Shown here piece after piece: positions 63,979 through 64,000 of a stretch of 64,000 nt of DNA. Numbering within the stretch: the first letter of the stretch is position 1; every line of letters begins with the position of its first letter. The notes beneath the pieces were generated by a model. That model saw only the letters and a list, made by a program, of their open reading frames with translations, was not told the origin of the DNA and searched no databases. The position numbers were made by a program, and so were the translations under genes. This DNA comes from Erythrobacter litoralis HTCC2594. GTDB lineage: Bacteria > Pseudomonadota > Alphaproteobacteria > Sphingomonadales > Sphingomonadaceae. Location: contig NC_007722.1 of the NCBI RefSeq assembly GCF_000013005.1, positions 1,307,501-1,371,500 of the forward strand, written 5' to 3'.

Positions 63979-64000
63979 CAGTGCGCTCCCCCTTCCTTGG
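63978..64000 (-). CDS. nuoM: 3' end of nuoM (cut by window edge)
   Basis: Only the last codons are visible, ending K-E-G-G-A-H and a TGA that shares a base with the nuoN ATG. The identity is inferred from the universal nuoM-nuoN order; the visible peptide alone is too short to identify. Confidence 0.45.

Overview
The window is a gene-dense, high-GC stretch of an alphaproteobacterial chromosome. Gene content and order fit Sphingomonadales, most likely Erythrobacteraceae (Erythrobacter/Qipengyuania/Altererythrobacter type). The pointers are dusB next to ntrB with a fused ispDF nearby, ftsB-pdhA-pdhB with a lipoyl domain on E1 beta, tpiA-secG-pyrG, ppiD-trpE...trpG-trpD-trpC-moaC-moeA-lexA-(comEC)-gltX-gltA, and nuoN-birA-coaX-rnj. 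The SOS box is the alphaproteobacterial GTTC-N7-GTTC type. The taxon is an inference from synteny and motifs; no database was searched.

Layout. 0-5 kb: 5' part of ntrB, then dusB; divergent ispDF, a small secreted protein and cinA; ratA and lipA on the other strand. 5-8 kb: a bicarbonate-handling operon (SbtA transporter, SbtB-like PII protein, beta-carbonic anhydrase) and an NYN/LOTUS protein. 8-16.6 kb: a periplasmic TPR protein, gyrA, a TauD-like dioxygenase, a YhhN protein, trmFO, an EF-hand protein and a short squalene/phytoene-synthase-like protein. 16.7-22.4 kb: six overlapping Tad-type pseudopilin genes arranged as two G-E-E triplets. 22.4-25.4 kb: pdhB, pdhA, ftsB. 25.6-31.7 kb: hppD and a VOC protein, an MscS channel, an MFS transporter, a DUF1499 protein, tRNA-Arg(CCU), a DUF1178 protein and a nitrilase-family amidase. 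31.7-36 kb: grxC, a heat-regulated hsp20, a 390-bp gene-free region with structured sequence, then pyrG, secG and tpiA. 36-47 kb: ppiD, the trp genes interrupted by a lipoprotein glycosidase, a prolyl aminopeptidase and an AT-richer HEPN-like gene, then moaC, moeA and lexA. 47-52.4 kb: comEC, gltX, gltA and a small membrane protein. 52.4-59.1 kb: a cluster of signalling-like proteins that have lost their phospho-acceptor histidines, a nucleotidyltransferase-like membrane protein and a large coiled-coil membrane protein. 59-64 kb: a DUF1467 protein, RNase J, coaX, birA, nuoN and the last codons of nuoM.

Most of the window is core metabolism: isoprenoid, lipoate, pyruvate dehydrogenase, TCA, tryptophan, molybdenum cofactor, CoA/biotin and complex I genes. 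Same-strand neighbours are usually coupled by ATGA, GTGA or TTGA overlaps, and several convergent pairs overlap at their 3' ends. The points most worth a second look are the SbtA-SbtB-carbonic anhydrase operon in a heterotroph-like genome, the His-less kinase and His-less Hpt-like protein in the 52-56 kb cluster, the HEPN-like insertion in the trp genes, an apparent CTG start for trpE, the sigma-32 promoter plus ROSE-like leader of hsp20, the triple GTTC array before lexA, and a possible structured RNA between hsp20 and pyrG.
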